Shown: positions 50,694 to 58,963, counted from the first letter of the stretch. The stretch is DNA of 64,000 bases from Collinsella aerofaciens (GCF_005845035.1 NZ_SPFO01000005.1:81556-145555), one strand, 5' to 3'. The notes: generated by a model not told the origin, from the sequence alone. Translations and numbers: made by a program.

Positions 50694-52637
50694 CTAGAAC
50701 GTTCCGCCGCCGCCTCCGCCGACGCCGCCGCCTCCGCCGCCCGAGAAGCCACCGCCTCCGCCGCCGCTCGAGCTGTCGGAGCTAGACGCCAGCTCACGGA
50801 TGCTCTCGTGATACACGTCATCGAACGAATCGAGCGGAGACTCGATACCGTAATGATGGTAGTACCACCAGTAGCAGGGATAATTGTCATAGAAGCCGTC
50901 GGCCTCGCGCACCTCGGGCGGCACGGCCTCGGCAAGCTGACGCAGCACTTCCTTGGAAACACCCAGCGCCACGCCCATCACCAGCAGCTTGTTCCACAGC
51001 ACCAGATCGCCGGGGACGGCTTCCTTTAGACGCGTGAAGTCCTCGAGCCAATGCTTAAGTGCCTTGCAGCGAGCCGCCACCTCGGCGCCCTCCGGCGTAA
51101 AGCGGCGGAACGTAAGGCCCACGCCGATACCCACCAGCACAATCGGCACCGAGATAACCGCGGCGGTAATGTTCGCCTGCGCGCCATCGGTAAAGAAGAT
51201 GGATCCCACGGGAACAAAGGCAATCAGGATACCAAGAACCAGGCAAAACACCATTGCAACAATGCCGTCCGAGGCAACGTACTCGCTATCGGCCAGCTTG
51301 CCCTTAACGGTGTTCTGATAGTCCTCGAGCTTGTCGCCCACGGGTGTAGCGTGCTGCTTGACGTAGTGCTGCAGCTCGTCGAACGTGCGCGAGCGATCGC
51401 CGTTCTCGTCAGGCTTAGCACCGGCAAAGAAAACCTTGAGCACCATGTGGTCAATGCCCTTGGCCGACTTCCAGCCCGCATCACTCACCGTCACGCGATA
51501 CGTCTGCTCTTCTTTTTCACGCCCCAACAGACCCTTCTTGGCCTTGGTCACGGTCGCCTGCTCCAGCTTGATCACACGGTCGTCAGTGAGCTTCATGAGC
51601 GTGGCGATATATGCCTGATCGGGCACCTCGTTCCAGCTCATGAGGGCCGAAAGCACGGCGGGATGGTCGGCCGAAGGCACATCGCGGAAATATTCGTCCT
51701 GGAAAAGCGGCTTGGGCTTGCGCTTGCGCAGCTTGAGCATAACGATTGTGCCGGTAAAGGCCACCGCCGCAACAACACTTAGCACGGCAAGTGCATTGGC
51801 AATCATGCGAGCGTGAGCGCGGCGGGCGTTAGCTTCGTCGGCCCATTCCTTCTCTTCGCTCAGGATCGTTGACATGCGCTCTTCGCCCGCGGCGGCAAGC
51901 TGCGGCACCCAGTCGCTGGGGAAGGCGATGCGTGCCTCAGCGAATTCGCCCTGATGCACGCAGGGAATGGTATAGGTGACCATGGGCTCGTCCTCATCGA
52001 GCGACACGTCGCCCGTCAGCGGACCGTGGCCCCATGCGCGGAAGTTATCGCCTTTGACGGCCGCCGTCCCAGCAGCGGCATTTGCGAAGCGCACTTCCAT
52101 CTCGACGTCATCGGAATCCGCAGACCAGCCGTCGCCCACAAACTTCCAGTAGAGCTCGGCGGTATCGGCCCAGTTCATGACCGCGCCGGTCATGGTGTAG
52201 CTCACGTAGTAGATTGCGCTGTCGCCGCTCTCGTGAGGGCTGAACACCTTAATCCTTACGCCGTCACCGGTCTGCTCGACCGTGTAGACGCCAGAGTCGC
52301 CCTTGTTCGCGCTATCGACTTTGTTAAACGCGGTGTCCTCTTCCTCGACACTCAGCACATCGACGCCCGCCGCGCCGCCCTGCTGGTTGGTACCCGTATT
52401 GATCTCCCAAAACACGCCGTTGATGTCGTCATCGAAATCAAACTGGCGCCCCTCGACAACGGTCAGCGATCCATCGACCTCGACCGTGGCACTGATGTAG
52501 GTTTGGGTCATGGAATACCCGTCGGCACGTGCAACGGCGGGCAACAGCAGCAGCGCGCACGCGACGAGCGCGCAAATGGAAGCAAATCGCGCAAACGGGC
52601 AGCGCTGCCGACAGGTCTTGGCAACGGGGGCGTTCAT
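50694..52637 (-). CDS. DUF2207-family membrane protein with Gly-rich C terminus
   Basis: 647 aa. Signal peptide (about residues 1-38, ending ARADGYS), an extracellular DUF2207 domain (VEVDGSLTVVEGRQFDFDDDINGVFWEINTG at its start), one membrane segment near residue 290, a cytoplasmic region and two further segments near 480 and 505. It ends in a glycine run with FSGGGG and GGGGTF. This is the standard architecture of the family; the function is unknown. ATG 52637 has AAAGGATG. Confidence 0.88.
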   Translation of the reverse strand: MNAPVAKTCRQRCPFARFASICALVACALLLLPAVARADGYSMTQTYISATVEVDGSLTVVEGRQFDFDDDINGVFWEINTGTNQQGGAAGVDVLSVEEEDTAFNKVDSANKGDSGVYTVEQTGDGVRIKVFSPHESGDSAIYYVSYTMTGAVMNWADTAELYWKFVGDGWSADSDDVEMEVRFANAAAGTAAVKGDNFRAWGHGPLTGDVSLDEDEPMVTYTIPCVHQGEFAEARIAFPSDWVPQLAAAGEERMSTILSEEKEWADEANARRAHARMIANALAVLSVVAAVAFTGTIVMLKLRKRKPKPLFQDEYFRDVPSADHPAVLSALMSWNEVPDQAYIATLMKLTDDRVIKLEQATVTKAKKGLLGREKEEQTYRVTVSDAGWKSAKGIDHMVLKVFFAGAKPDENGDRSRTFDELQHYVKQHATPVGDKLEDYQNTVKGKLADSEYVASDGIVAMVFCLVLGILIAFVPVGSIFFTDGAQANITAAVISVPIVLVGIGVGLTFRRFTPEGAEVAARCKALKHWLEDFTRLKEAVPGDLVLWNKLLVMGVALGVSKEVLRQLAEAVPPEVREADGFYDNYPCYWWYYHHYGIESPLDSFDDVYHESIRELASSSDSSSGGGGGGFSGGGGGGVGGGGGGTF

Positions 52638-52756
52638 AGGCACATCCTTTGTTTGTGATACCAGTAGCGTCATTGTCCCACGTTTGCGGGTTCATGTGAC
52701 GAACATCTAGGTCAGCGGAGTATCAAACGGGACGAAAGTCACGCCCGCGGCCGGCA

Positions 52757-52804
52757 CCTGGGGACGTTCCTTATCTGCCGGCAATCTGGGACACTCCTTG
52801 GCAT
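52757..52804. repeat. GGGGACGTTC-type repeat, second copy
   Basis: GGGGACGTTCCTTATCTGCC, GGCA, spacer, GGGACACTCCTTGGCA. Close match to 50187-50232. It lies upstream of the DUF2207 gene. Confidence 0.6.
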
Positions 52805-52859
52805 AGCCCGCTCCGGCAATAGATACCACTTCATAGCTCCGTCACAGGTGTAGCGGCTT

Positions 52860-53010
52860 TGTGTGGGCGCGGCGTGAGCCGATTAAGCCGGCGAGCGAGG
52901 GGCATAAAGCAGTTGAGCGAAAACGGTTTGCCCCTTTGCCGTTCGCTTGAGGATCATGTCCCCCTTTTCCGCGGAAACCCCGGCAGTTGCGAAGAGCTGC
53001 CGGGGTTTCT
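52860..53010 (+). ncRNA. Candidate structured RNA ending in a strong terminator
   Basis: A stretch with no supported reading frame on the plus strand, between the divergent DUF2207 gene and gluQ. It contains a hairpin near 52913-52952 (GAGCGAA...CGG with CCG...TTCGCTT, small bulge). It ends with a perfect 13-bp stem GAAACCCCGGCAG / CTGCCGGGGTTTC (52975-53010) followed by a T-rich run. A terminator with no gene in front suggests a short RNA or leader. It matches no RNA family I know. Confidence 0.3.
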
Positions 53011-53079
53011 GTCGTTTGAGGGGTTGGGCTGGCGGGCACGATCGAGCTGTCGAGTCGGTGCCTCCCCCACCTCCCGCGC

Positions 53080-53085
53080 TATACT
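53080..53085 (+). promoter_or_regulatory. -10 box for a probably leaderless gluQ transcript
   Basis: TATACT lies 7 nt before the gluQ ATG at 53093, with no Shine-Dalgarno sequence. Transcription would begin at or next to the start codon. The -35 region is not obvious. Confidence 0.45.
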
Positions 53086-53092
53086 CGTCCGC

Positions 53093-54094
53093 ATGGATAT
53101 CAACGCATGCAACATAGCAACACACTCCGCGGACGCACCGGCAACGGCAGAGTCCGTCCCCATCGTGGGCCGCTTCGCCCCGTCGCCCTCGGGCCGCATG
53201 CACCTGGGCAACGTGTTTAGCTGCCTGTGCTCGTGGCTTTCGGCCCGCAGCCAAGGCGGCCGCATCACGCTGCGCATTGAGGATCTGGACGATCGCTGCA
53301 AGCGCCCGGAACTTGCCGCCCAGCTCATCAACGACCTGGCCTGGCTAGGGCTTGAGTGGGACGAAGGCCCCTACTACCAGCACGATCGCCTCGACCTGTA
53401 CGAGAGCGCCTTGCACCAGCTACAAGACGCCGGCCTCACCTATCCCTGCTTTTGCACGCGCGCCGAACTCCACGCCGCGAGCGCGCCGCACGCGAGCGAC
53501 GGCACGCCCATCTACCGCGGCGCCTGCCGAGGCCTTTCTGCCGAGGAGGTTGCCCGCCGCAGCATCCTGCGTGCTCCGGCCACGCGCCTGCGCGTGCCCG
53601 CCGTCGACGACCTCGCAGACGATGTGGTCGAATTCGTTGACCGCACGTACGGAGCCCAATGCGAGGCACTCGCCACCGAGTGCGGCGACTTTTTGGTGCG
53701 TCGCAGCGACGGCGTGTTTGCCTATCAGCTGGCCGTGGTGGTCGACGACGCTGCCATGGGCGTCACCGAGATCGTACGCGGATGCGACCTGCTTGGTTCC
53801 ACGCCGCGCCAGATCTATCTGCAACATCTGCTGGGACTGCCCACACCGCGCTACGCGCACATTCCGCTGCTCATGTCGCCGGACGGCCGCCGCCTTTCCA
53901 AGCGCGATCGCGATCTGGACCTGGGCGAGCTCCGCACCCGCTTTGGCACACCCGAGGCACTGTTGGGATGGCTCGCCGGGCAAACAGGCATCGCGCCGGA
54001 CACCACGCCGCGCTCTGCCGAACAGCTGGTCGAGCACTTTAGATGGGACGTCATCCGTGCGCACCGCGAGAACATCACTGTAACGGTCGAGTAG
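53093..54094 (+). CDS. gluQ: Glutamyl-queuosine tRNA(Asp) synthetase
   Basis: 333 aa. A truncated glutamyl-tRNA synthetase: GRFAPSPSGRMHLGNVFS (HIGH-type motif), RIEDLDDRC, zinc site CFC with later Tyr and Cys (YRGAC), VVVDDAAMGVTEIVRG, and KMSKS-type RRLSKRDRD. It lacks the anticodon-binding domain, as GluQRS does; this enzyme attaches glutamate to queuosine in tRNA-Asp. The first about 20 residues before GRFAPSP are an extra leader. ATG 53093 is preferred over a long upstream frame that would run through the terminator hairpin. Confidence 0.88.
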   Translation: MDINACNIATHSADAPATAESVPIVGRFAPSPSGRMHLGNVFSCLCSWLSARSQGGRITLRIEDLDDRCKRPELAAQLINDLAWLGLEWDEGPYYQHDRLDLYESALHQLQDAGLTYPCFCTRAELHAASAPHASDGTPIYRGACRGLSAEEVARRSILRAPATRLRVPAVDDLADDVVEFVDRTYGAQCEALATECGDFLVRRSDGVFAYQLAVVVDDAAMGVTEIVRGCDLLGSTPRQIYLQHLLGLPTPRYAHIPLLMSPDGRRLSKRDRDLDLGELRTRFGTPEALLGWLAGQTGIAPDTTPRSAEQLVEHFRWDVIRAHRENITVTVE

Positions 54095-54109
54095 CCAGCC
54101 ACCCCGCCT

Positions 54110-54835
54110 CTACGCAACATCCCAGGGCTGGAGTTCGTCACCCAAGCGAACGATGCAGTCGTAGAGCACGGTATGGCGCTCGGCCGGGTTGGCATCCCGA
54201 TGAAAATGCCCGTAATACCAGCGTTTGTAGTCCATGCGATCTTCCAGCTCATCGAAAAATGCCGTAAGTCGATCAACCGTGGGGCAATTCCAGCTGGATG
54301 CCGGATAAAGCGTGGGCGAAAGCATGCGCGTAGAGCAGGTGTGGGTGATCACGTAGTCGACCTTCCAGCCCATGCTCTCGAGCTTTGCCCGCGCCTCCTC
54401 AAAGTTGCGCTCGTCCGGCAGCTCCTGCGGCCACCAGCTGGAATACGGAATGCGGTATTCCTTATCCACGCTCGTGGCGCCGCCCATGGTAAAGATCGTT
54501 GAGCCGTCGAGCTCAAAAACCTCGCCGCGCGTCAGGCGTCGGATGGGCGAGGTGTCCGACAGGCGCTGCGTCAGGCCGCCGTGCCACAGTTCCATGGGAC
54601 GCTCCGCCCAGTGATCGAAACGTTCGTGGTTGCCGTCGACGAACAGCAACGTATAGGGGCGCGACTCCAGCCAAGCGATATCGGCGCATTCCTCGGCAGA
54701 GAAATCCCACGGAAAGCCAAAGTCGCCGGCGACGATGAGGTAGTCGTCGCTCGTCAGGCTGTCCCCAAGCTCCCAGTCGCGGAGTTTTTGCATGTCGAGC
54801 CCACCGTGGATGTCGCCTGTCACATAGACCGTCAT
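54110..54835 (-). CDS. Metallophosphoesterase (calcineurin-like)
   Basis: 241 aa. Metal motifs VTGDIHGGLD, IVAGDFGFPWD, VDGNHERFD, THTCS and YGHFH in the standard order of calcineurin-like enzymes. Substrate unknown. ATG 54835 begins the first strand. It converges with gluQ, stops 15 bp apart. Confidence 0.88.
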   Translation of the reverse strand: MTVYVTGDIHGGLDMQKLRDWELGDSLTSDDYLIVAGDFGFPWDFSAEECADIAWLESRPYTLLFVDGNHERFDHWAERPMELWHGGLTQRLSDTSPIRRLTRGEVFELDGSTIFTMGGATSVDKEYRIPYSSWWPQELPDERNFEEARAKLESMGWKVDYVITHTCSTRMLSPTLYPASSWNCPTVDRLTAFFDELEDRMDYKRWYYGHFHRDANPAERHTVLYDCIVRLGDELQPWDVA

Positions 54836-54920
54836 CGGATTACCACTTCCCTGTAAGTCGCTAGCCCACATTCTGCACGATCACTAAACCAGCCGTTCCA
54901 GTCCTTCCATCCCTTAGGGC

Positions 54921-55160
54921 TTACCCCTCGTTCTTCCATCCAAACGGGTCAAACACCCAAAAGATCAGGTCGAGCACGCCGCCGGTCGCCATGGCGCCGG
55001 CAAGGGCCATGCAGACATGCAGAGAGCTTGCGCTTCGAAGCATGTCGAACGGCCCCAGAACGGCCAGCAGCGCGACCGCCGCGCCGGCCAGGCACAGCAC
55101 GAGGCACGGTCCCGCGTCCTTTACACCCTTCTTTACAAGATGCTTTGCGTTGTCACTCAT
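54921..55160 (-). CDS. Small membrane protein of unknown function
   Basis: 79 aa, two membrane segments (GPCLVLCLAGAAVALLAVLG and SSLHVCMALAGAMATGGVLDLIFWVF). The ending FDPFGWKNEG is hydrophilic. ATG 55160 has AAGGAG about 10 nt upstream. No family recognised. Confidence 0.6.
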   Translation of the reverse strand: MSDNAKHLVKKGVKDAGPCLVLCLAGAAVALLAVLGPFDMLRSASSLHVCMALAGAMATGGVLDLIFWVFDPFGWKNEG

Positions 55161-55368
55161 CGGTATCGAACTCCTTAGAGGGTCGTTGCTTTGATTCACG
55201 CCACCGCAGAGTCGGTAGGCAGGTCAAGTCTCACATGTCGTGCGGACATCAATTGAGAAACCGCGTCCCTTAGATCGAACCCGCCAATCCGTACCGCCAT
55301 ACACCCAAAACACGAACGATTGATCTGTCATCCTGGCGCCAGCATGGCCTGACGAAAGGCATGGCGGA

Positions 55369-56169
55369 ATGGCCACTCAACAGCAGATTGATATTGAATT
55401 CGACTCACTCGAACTTGGGAACGATTCGCCCAAGCTCATCGCCAGCTCGAAGGCGACTGGCGGAACGCTGCTGTCCGCTATCAAAGAGCAGCTCTCTACC
55501 TGCAGCTCGTTCGACTTTTGCGTAGCATTTGTCGCAGACGGCGGCCTTCAAATCCTGGTCGAGGCGTTTCAAGAGCTCAAACAGCGCGGCATTAAGGGCA
55601 GGCTGCTCACATCCACCTACCTCAACTTCAACTCACCCGATGCGTTTCGCAAGCTCATGGAATACGACAATATCGAAGTCCGCGTGTTCCAGGGCAATTT
55701 ACACGCCAAGGGATACATTTTCGATAAGGGCGAGACCAGCACGGTTATCGTCGGCAGCTCCAACATGACGCAGACCGCTCTCACCTGCAATAAAGAGTGG
55801 AACGTGCTGTACCAGACCGTCGAAAACAGCCGACTGCTCGCCGAGCTCAGGGGTGAGTTCAATTCACTATGGAATGACACTTCCACCGTCGCACTTTCGC
55901 AGGAGTGGATTGGGGACTATGCCACATACCGATCGCCGCGTCCTCCAAAGAGCAAATCGAAACCAACGTTCCAGGCGATCGCAACCTCAGCCCCGAGCGG
56001 ACATGAAGAAATCAAGCCCAATAAAATGCAGCAGCGCGCTCTCGAAGCATTGGGGGCAATCCACCGCAAGGGCGAGACCCGCGCCCTGCTGGTCTCGACT
56101 ACCGGCACCGGCAAGACTTTCCTTTCGGCGTTCGATGTACTGGCAACTAAACCCCGACGCGTCCTTTGA
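55369..56169 (+). pseudogene. Truncated PLD-DEAD helicase (DUF3427-type), cut after Walker A
   Basis: 266 aa remain of a family that is usually around 1000 aa. The N-terminal phospholipase-D-like domain is intact (FDFCVAFVADGGLQILVEAF, GRLLTSTYLNFNSPDAFRKL, and the HxK active site LHAKGYIF with VGSSNMTQTAL). It continues into the helicase start (PNKMQQRALEALGAIHRKGE) and Walker A STTGTGKTFLSAFDV, then stops at TKPRRVL just where the next strand (FxVHREQ in the family) is due. Everything downstream of 56169 is unrelated sequence. Such proteins are often encoded in defence regions. A start at 55369 has only a weak ribosome site. Confidence 0.8.
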
Positions 56170-56280
56170 GCCCAACCAGTATAGGTGATCGGCCGCCCAT
56201 AATGTCCCGGCTGGCATGGAAACTATCCGCTCAGCCCGCCCCTAACGCCTGGTTGCCGTTAGGCCACCGCCTTCCCCCAC

Positions 56281-56463
56281 CGAGGTCTAATACTTTTCCC
56301 GCGAAGTGAACGGCTGTTTTTGGACCCCCGAAGCATTCGCATTTTACGACGGCAAAATCGCAGGATTCTGACATCAAAACCGCAGGAAACGGTACATTCA
56401 AAGTGTCGATGCTTCGGGGGTCCGATTCAGCTCGTTCACTTCTCGGAAAAGTATTAGACCTCG
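56281..56463. mobile_element. 183-bp palindromic element (MITE-like)
   Basis: Perfect 19-bp terminal inverted repeats, CGAGGTCTAATACTTTTCC at the left and its complement at 56445-56463. Further complementary blocks lie inside (GAAGTGAACG / CGTTCACTTC; GGACCCCCGAAGCAT / ATGCTTCGGGGGTCC). The centre is not paired and no protein is encoded. It sits in the gap behind the truncated helicase gene. No clear target duplication is visible. Confidence 0.65.
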
Positions 56464-56593
56464 ATTCTTGACTGTTCCGAGGCCCCGTCATTTTCCTTCT
56501 CCGGAATCCTCGCTAGCGCTGGCACCCCTAGTCGCTACGACCGCAGGCATGCCTATAATGAGACATGTCTCCTGATGAGAAAGGAATCCAGCT

Positions 56594-57415
56594 ATGGACG
56601 AAGCCAAGCTCGCCGAAAACGAAATCCAGGACTTTTTCAACCGTGTCGACAGCCCTTCTGTCGGACCGATAGGCGTCAAGGGCTTCATTGGATGGTGTAA
56701 CGAGCCTTGCGACTATTATCCTAAAAGCAGCAAGTCTGACTCAGCCTACAAGCTGGGGAAAACCATATGCGCCTTGGAAGAACTTAGCGACGACAAAATT
56801 GATGGAATCAAAGAAATCCTCGAAGCCATTACCATTTCCGTGATTGGCGACATCAATGTGCCTTCTAAAGAGCAGAAAGATAAACTGCTTGATAAAGCGC
56901 GCTCGGACCTCCTGAAATACGATGAGATTCGTTCCAAACTGGAAAAACATCTGGGTGTCTATCGAGGCGAGTTATCAAAAACTAGCAAAAAAGACCTGCC
57001 AGAAAACGTCGCGTTCTACTGCGCACTCAAGTCCAGACTCAAGAGCTGCCCCGATGAACAGGGGTATTACCACTATCAGTTTGATGACAACAGTAACACA
57101 ATCGCTCGAGTCGACCCACTCAAGCCCTTTATCGACAGCACGCATGACAATTTAAATCAGCAGTGGCACGTCCTCATCTCTGTACTTGCGTACCTTGATG
57201 TCGCCCACGCTTTAAGCAATGATCAGCACGAATACCATTGCCTCTATCCGTACCTCAGTTCATACGATAGAGGAGACTTGAACAAGATGAAGCTGAAACT
57301 GAAAAGCACTTTGTCTCTAGAGGCTATGCCGGAAATTGGTAAAACTATTAATTATCCTTCAGAAGCTATGATGGCCTGGATAAAGGACGCGTTGGTCAGG
57401 CGGGAAGGTAAGTAA
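56594..57415 (+). CDS. Orphan protein of lower G+C, accessory
   Basis: 273 aa, soluble, Lys/Asp-rich. It opens MDEAKLAENEIQDFFNRVDS; a helical middle (KEQKDKLLDKARSDLLKYDEI, about residues 95-115) is followed by a Tyr/His-rich stretch (EQGYYHYQFDDN). Base composition is clearly lower in G+C than the flanking core genes, suggesting acquisition. ATG with AAAGGA upstream. No family recognised. A fragment resembling its last residues occurs at 59109-59180. Its place beside a broken helicase and toxin/immunity-like genes suggests a defence or conflict context, not proven. Confidence 0.65.
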   Translation: MDEAKLAENEIQDFFNRVDSPSVGPIGVKGFIGWCNEPCDYYPKSSKSDSAYKLGKTICALEELSDDKIDGIKEILEAITISVIGDINVPSKEQKDKLLDKARSDLLKYDEIRSKLEKHLGVYRGELSKTSKKDLPENVAFYCALKSRLKSCPDEQGYYHYQFDDNSNTIARVDPLKPFIDSTHDNLNQQWHVLISVLAYLDVAHALSNDQHEYHCLYPYLSSYDRGDLNKMKLKLKSTLSLEAMPEIGKTINYPSEAMMAWIKDALVRREGK

Positions 57416-57510
57416 ACAGACCGGGCAATTCATCACCTTACCGCACGGTCGCAAATAAGCCAGACAATCTTTGCCTCGGGAGCGCCCCCAGCCTCTCAGC
57501 GCCCTCAAAC

Positions 57511-57657
57511 CTACTCCAGCCCCGGGCCGCTGTACTTCCCCGTCTCCGAGTCGTAGTTCAGCACGGCGACCTCGCCGTTCTTCATGACGTTCCCGTCAAT
57601 GTAATAGTGGCTGGCGCCGTCATGCCAGACGCCGCGGTAGCCTGCGATGCCCGAGAA
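57511..57657 (-). pseudogene. 3' fragment of a Ser/Thr-phosphatase-like gene
   Basis: Codes for FSGIAGYRGVWHDGASHYYI and on to KYSGPGLE, stop. It equals the last 48 residues of the intact phosphatase at 59317-60078 at 42 of 48 positions. The sequence upstream in frame is unrelated, so the 5' part is lost. Confidence 0.85.
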
Positions 57658-57700
57658 CAAAGTCACGACCACTGACGTCGATTCACTAGTCGAGAGGAAG

Positions 57701-57744
57701 ATCGAGCCTGTTGAGCACAGGAAGCTGCGCTCAACAGGCTCGAT
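57701..57744. terminator. 16-bp perfect hairpin
   Basis: ATCGAGCCTGTTGAGC, a 12-nt loop and its exact complement. A second strong hairpin follows at 57848-57893 (GATTGCGTCGCAGCGC and complement, 14-nt loop), and a shorter one at 57968-57985 (CGCCTTCC/GGAAGGCG) with a T-rich run. They lie between the phosphatase fragment and the AT-rich cluster; no supported gene lies between them. Confidence 0.55.
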
Positions 57745-58047
57745 GAGTATGAAAGGCTGTCGTCGTGTCCCGCTTCGAAGATCGGGGTGTACTGCGGTTA
57801 TATTCACAAATATGCTGATTGGCAGTTTGCTGCAAACGCACAACTGAGATTGCGTCGCAGCGCGTGAAATCATCCCCGCGCTGCGACGCAATCATATCGT
57901 TCAACTCCTATTCCTCGCGCACGCGGGACCGGTAACGCACTCGCGCTCGTTGGCCCGTGTGTAGCCGCGCCTTCCGAGGAAGGCGTTCTTTGGCAATGCC
58001 GTATTGTGAATCGCAGTGCCGATATAGCTAGTAATCAAACGAACCGG

Positions 58048-58245
58048 TTAATAAATTCTTTCCGGCACACCATTTTCTGCAATATCTTGTTTCACAGATT
58101 TAGCATAATGAATGAAACTGTCTACTGTGTCAAAAGTTTTACGATTTGAAATGAACTGATCATCTTCATCATAGTAATAATCATCATTTGGCGAATCGTC
58201 AGGAACGAAATACTTTCCAGTCCTGTCATCGATTGCGATATTAAT
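58048..58245 (-). CDS. Short AT-rich reading frame, possibly a fragment
   Basis: About 65 codons reading NIAIDDRTGKYFVPDDSPND, then a Tyr/Asp run and SNRKTFDTVDSFIHYAKSVK, to the stop at 58048. The composition looks like protein but there is no normal start codon (first codon would be ATT or ATA). It begins just after the stop of the 58241-58651 gene, in another frame. It could be a fragment, or the frame-shifted end of that gene. Confidence 0.35.
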   Translation of the reverse strand: MNIAIDDRTGKYFVPDDSPNDDYYYDEDDQFISNRKTFDTVDSFIHYAKSVKQDIAENGVPERIY

Positions 58246-58651
58246 CCTCTTTATACAATACGTCCCTCTTGTACAACGGTTTTACGTCAACATTATTTTC
58301 AAAGAAATTGATATAATCAAATATGTGTGTAACCCAAATCGTAACCTCGATAGTACACTCGGCAGAAATATTCCTTCGTTTTGCAGGTCCAATAGCATAA
58401 GCTCCAGTAGGCGTATACCATGTCATCAAACCTTCATTATCATCATCTGGAAACGTACCAGACATATCAAAAGTTGTAATAATTTGGTCACCATCAGTAC
58501 TATCAATTAAATTGGCCAATAAGTACTTATTACCGTGATTTTTATGAAACTCTTCAAAACCAGATTTTGAAAATTCTGTATTTAGTACATCTTCATCAAA
58601 ACCACCAAAATACATATCAATAATATGAGAGCCAAATTCTTTAATCTTCAT
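58241..58651 (-). CDS. Putative immunity protein (AT-rich)
   Basis: 136 aa, acidic, no signal peptide, about 35% G+C. It contains GSHIIDMYFGGFDEDVLNTE, GDQIITTFDMSG and TIEVTIWVTHIFDYINFFEN. Its ATG shares bases with the stop of an upstream fragment that looks like the C-terminal end of a toxin (ATGA overlap), the usual toxin-then-immunity order. Function is inferred from this arrangement and the protein's style; no family is recognised. Confidence 0.55.
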   Translation of the reverse strand: MKIKEFGSHIIDMYFGGFDEDVLNTEFSKSGFEEFHKNHGNKYLLANLIDSTDGDQIITTFDMSGTFPDDDNEGLMTWYTPTGAYAIGPAKRRNISAECTIEVTIWVTHIFDYINFFENNVDVKPLYKRDVLYKED

Positions 58652-58770
58652 TTGATTTGCACCTTCAATTTATGATCAACGCCTTTGACATTGTGCGGGA
58701 AAACAATTTCATCGTTCTTGCCCCAAGCTGGCACCAGCTTTATCCCTGGCCTACGCATAAAAGCAATTTT
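58648..58770 (-). pseudogene. C-terminal tail of a possible polymorphic toxin
   Basis: 40 codons after a TAG: KIAFMRRPGIKLVPAWGKND then EIVFPHNVKGVDHKLKVQIK, stop overlapping the start of the next gene. It is basic, compact and ends like secreted-toxin tips. The rest of a toxin is absent upstream. An ATG inside (Met5) could begin a 36-aa peptide, without a clear ribosome site. Confidence 0.4.
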
Positions 58771-58947
58771 CTATTGAACGGTGAAGAAGGCAGACATGTT
58801 CTCTATTAATTCGTTAAGTCCAGGAGAATCCTCATATGATTTTAGAATGTCTCCTAGCTCATCGTCATCATTCACTAGACCGATAATTTGCTCGATTATC
58901 TGGTCCTCGGTCTTGCCGTTAATGATTAAAATACGCTTGTCATCCAT
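58771..58947 (-). CDS. Small acidic protein, 58 aa
   Basis: MDDKRILIINGKTEDQIIEQ, then a acidic helix-forming stretch (IIGLVNDDDELGDILKSYED) ending NMSAFFTVQ. ATG 58947 has AAAGGTGG about 8 nt upstream, a good site. Its stop is directly in front of the toxin-tail fragment, in the same frame. Unknown function; could be a short immunity or linker protein. Confidence 0.5.
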   Translation of the reverse strand: MDDKRILIINGKTEDQIIEQIIGLVNDDDELGDILKSYEDSPGLNELIENMSAFFTVQ

Positions 58948-58963
58948 CTTATAGCCACCTTTT

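Noticed and set aside
52859..53092. 78-codon extension of gluQ upstream
   Set aside because: It runs through a terminator hairpin and has no similarity to the GluQRS N terminus.
57647..57847. Plus-strand frame including a 32-aa basic/hydrophobic peptide (from 57749)
   Set aside because: A short type I toxin-like peptide was considered, but there is no ribosome site and it overlaps the hairpin at 57701-57744.
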